NCBI RefSeq assembly: GCF_023715405.1
Contig: NZ_JAMBOC010000001.1
Coordinates: 186,001-250,000, forward strand
Direction: 5' to 3'
Source: Solibacillus isronensis
GTDB taxonomy: Bacteria > Bacillota > Bacilli > Bacillales_A > Planococcaceae
DNA: 64,000 bases
Positions 62,047-64,000 of this stretch are shown here, one piece after another; within the stretch, counting starts at the first letter, position 1; every line of letters starts with the position of its first letter. Under the pieces are notes generated by a model. It was not told the DNA's origin, ran no database searches, and worked only from the letters and a program-made list of their open reading frames with translations. Made by a program: the position numbers and the translations under genes.

Positions 62047-62210
62047 AAATTGTTTAAGTATTATGAAATGAATAAGGCTGTGTAAAAGTGCAATTGCTTT
62101 TACACAGTTTTTTGTTTTCTGAGCTGCCTTTTATAATTAAGTGTAATTACAAAATGATTGGGAATAGTAAGGTAGGTGAGAATAAATTAACAAATAAGGA
62201 GACACAAAGA

Positions 62211-63302
62211 ATGAAAATTACAGCAGCTGTAACTGAAGCACAAGGAAAAGATTTCGTCTTGCAGGAAGTGGAACTTGCATCTCCAAAAGCAAATGAAGTA
62301 ATGATTAAAATTGTAGCAACTGGTGTTTGTCATACGGATGCGGTAGCACGTGATTTAGCAATTGCTCCACTTCCAGCCGTTCTTGGTCATGAAGGATCAG
62401 GAATTGTGGAAGAAGTGGGTGAAGCCGTAACAAGTTTAGAAAAAGGTGACCATGTCGTTATTTCATTTGCACATTGCGGTTCATGTCCAAACTGTTTGAC
62501 TGGCCATCCGACAGTATGTGATACGTTTAATCCACTAAACTTTGGCGGTGTCCAAAATGACTATACAACACGTCTTTCAAAAGATGGTACTGAGTTAGCG
62601 ACATTCTTCGGCCAGTCTTCATTCGGAACATATGCAATTGCACATGAGCGAAATGTTGTAAAAGTAGATAAAGATGTCGACTTAGCGTTGCTTGGTCCTC
62701 TTGGCTGTGGGATTCAAACAGGTGCCGGTACAGTATTAAATCGCCTGCGACCACAATTTGGTTCCACAATTGTCATATACGGATGCGGAGCTGTAGGTTT
62801 GTCTGCATTGATGGCAGCAAAAATTGTAGGCTGTAAACAAATTATTGCCGTGGACGTCCATGATTCCCGATTGGAGTTTGCAAAAGAACTCGGGGCAACA
62901 CATGTATTAAATGGACGAAATGTTGATGTCGTTGCCGAGGTGAAAAAGATTACAAACGGAGGTTCAAACTTTGCTGTTGAAACGACAGGTGTGCCGCCCG
63001 TTGTGAAACAATCCCTAAATGCATTACGCCCATTAGGTACTTGTGCCATTGTAGGCGTAACACCTGAGATGGCAATTGATGTCCATAACGATATTATGGC
63101 GGAAGGGAAAACAATGATGGGTGTCATCGAAGGCGATTCGGTACCTCGCGTATTTATTCCGGAGTTAGTTAACTATTATAAAGATGGTAAATTCCCGTTT
63201 GATCGACTCGTTAAGTTTTATGAATTTGAACAAATTAACGAAGCTTTTGAAGACTCTAAAAAAGGGATTACGATTAAACCCATTTTAAAAATCGCGAAAT
63301 AA
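62211..63302 (+). CDS. Zinc-dependent alcohol dehydrogenase (aryl-alcohol/class III-like)
   Basis: This 363-residue NAD-dependent alcohol dehydrogenase resembles benzyl-alcohol dehydrogenases. Catalytic zinc ligands are in GVCHTDAV and LGHEGSGIVEEVG, the structural zinc site has four Cys in CGSCPNCLTGHPTVC, and the cofactor site is YGCGAVGLSALMAA with Asp in IAVDVHDSRLE. I start at the ATG at 62211 after AAGGAG; a longer frame from 62088 adds 41 unlikely residues. It could act in the same pathway as the distant aldehyde dehydrogenase at 19599, but nothing links them directly. Confidence 0.88.
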   Translation: MKITAAVTEAQGKDFVLQEVELASPKANEVMIKIVATGVCHTDAVARDLAIAPLPAVLGHEGSGIVEEVGEAVTSLEKGDHVVISFAHCGSCPNCLTGHPTVCDTFNPLNFGGVQNDYTTRLSKDGTELATFFGQSSFGTYAIAHERNVVKVDKDVDLALLGPLGCGIQTGAGTVLNRLRPQFGSTIVIYGCGAVGLSALMAAKIVGCKQIIAVDVHDSRLEFAKELGATHVLNGRNVDVVAEVKKITNGGSNFAVETTGVPPVVKQSLNALRPLGTCAIVGVTPEMAIDVHNDIMAEGKTMMGVIEGDSVPRVFIPELVNYYKDGKFPFDRLVKFYEFEQINEAFEDSKKGITIKPILKIAK

Positions 63303-63307
63303 AGATA

Positions 63308-63340
63308 AAAGCCGAGTACACAAAAATTCTCGGCTTTTTG
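63308..63340 (+). terminator. Terminator of the alcohol dehydrogenase gene
   Basis: AAAAGCCGAG (63308-63317) pairs with CTCGGCTTTT (63330-63339), followed by T residues. Confidence 0.85.
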
Positions 63341-63352
63341 ATTTTATTGCGG

Positions 63353-64000
63353 TCATTCTAAATAATCATATTTACGTGCTTCATCTGCATACTCTTTGGA
63401 AATTTGCCCCTGAAGATAATCTTCTTTTGAGACATGCAATATTTCTAATGCAGAATACGTATCTTCATCATCTTTGTCTTTATATAAATCATTGTAGTGA
63501 TCGAAATCCCCTTCAAAATCCGCGGGTGTATCGGAATTTCCATATTGTGCTACGATTTGGAAAGAGTCTTCGTTATCTTGAAGCTCATCATCCTTTTCCC
63601 GATTTGAAAAGGAGTTGTCTACAGCCGGATGGAGCAGTTGTTCTTCAACCGGACGATCTGTTGCAGGAGCTTTTGCATCACTATGCTCAATACAAAAAGT
63701 CGTATACGGAATTGCTTGCAGCCGATCATATGGGATTTCTGTTTGGCATTTTGCACAAACTCCATATGTACCGTCATTCAACCGTTTAAATGCTGCTTCG
63801 ATTTGGCCCAATAAGTCATCACTATGCACTTTTAACGCCATATCTTTTTCACGGTCATATAATTCGGTCGCCAAATCTGCGGGATGATTGTCAATAGTAG
63901 AGAGTTCATCAGTAGAATCCCTTAAACTGGCACGTGCAATAATTTCATTTTCATTTGTATTGACATCACCAATTAATTCTCTTTTTTGTTCGATGAGCAG
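63353..64000 (-). CDS. yteA: YteA-like DksA/TraR-type zinc finger protein (5' end outside window)
   Basis: The frame is open to the window edge, so the N terminus is missing; 215 residues are visible. It resembles the sporulation-linked protein YteA: NHPADLATELYDREKDMAL, a short DksA/TraR-type zinc finger (YGVCAKCQTEIPYDRLQAIP then FCIEH) and acidic tail segments including QIVAQYGNSDTPADF. The function is unknown; DksA relatives act on RNA polymerase. A TTG inside the frame at 63874 is not the real start, because the conserved NHPAD segment lies before it. Confidence 0.82.
   Translation of the reverse strand: MLIEQKRELIGDVNTNENEIIARASLRDSTDELSTIDNHPADLATELYDREKDMALKVHSDDLLGQIEAAFKRLNDGTYGVCAKCQTEIPYDRLQAIPYTTFCIEHSDAKAPATDRPVEEQLLHPAVDNSFSNREKDDELQDNEDSFQIVAQYGNSDTPADFEGDFDHYNDLYKDKDDEDTYSALEILHVSKEDYLQGQISKEYADEARKYDYLE

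Overview
The window is low-GC chromosomal DNA from an endospore-forming Gram-positive bacterium of the order Bacillales. The block lysC-yslB-sdhCAB-ysmA-gerE-ysmB-racE-rph-xtp-ysnB has the Bacillus subtilis order. It also carries gerE, cwlJ, a sleL/yaaH-type lysin and a LysM plus M14 endopeptidase like Bacillus (Lysinibacillus) sphaericus ENP1, together with an S-layer-anchored nucleotidase. This suggests the Lysinibacillus/Solibacillus side of the family Planococcaceae; that placement is inferred from gene content and no database was searched.

Layout. 1-9100: conserved core (aspartokinase end, succinate dehydrogenase, GerE regulator, glutamate racemase, RNase PH, XTP pyrophosphatase). 9245-11132: a tRNA-Arg(TCT) followed by decayed prophage material (a frameshifted RinA-type regulator and a tiny membrane protein) and an orphan HEPN-like gene. 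11443-34679: metabolism dominated by sulfur. It holds an aldo/keto reductase, a sulfonate-type ABC transporter with a flavin monooxygenase, a nitrilase/GNAT operon, an aldehyde dehydrogenase, an HD-GYP protein followed by a candidate micropeptide and an RRE-like/M50 membrane protease, a second ABC transporter behind a cytoplasmic-looking arylsulfotransferase, and a siroheme plus sulfite reductase operon (sumT-sirB-yezD-cysJ-cysI-sirC). Together these could import organosulfur compounds, release sulfite and reduce it to sulfide.

34885-45170: a GGDEF protein, an IS3 remnant, transport and membrane genes, then a decayed LXG polymorphic-toxin island. The island has an orphan YezG-like immunity gene, a 5'-truncated LXG toxin with an Ntox15 nuclease end and Tdi1-like immunity, a 579-bp repeated linker leading into a broken PoNe-type nuclease with PoNi-like immunity, and two further small immunity-like genes. 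45171-50410: spore and germination genes (ENP1-like endopeptidase, three small hydrophilic proteins, cwlJ and sleL). 51655-54812: tandem TPP riboswitches and a thiamine salvage operon tenA-thiM-thiD-thiE. 54938-64000: surface nucleotidase, two tandem betaine-type binding lipoproteins with duplicated promoters/operators, an EAL protein divergent from a HemAT oxygen sensor, a zinc alcohol dehydrogenase and a partial YteA-like protein.

The observations most worth follow-up are the micropeptide/RRE-M50 locus, the repeat-linked toxin cassettes, the tandem TPP riboswitches, the binding-protein pair in which one copy lost a conserved Trp, the arylsulfotransferase/ABC operon, and the apparent ATT start of sleL. 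No CRISPR array, integrase, rRNA or replication origin was seen.
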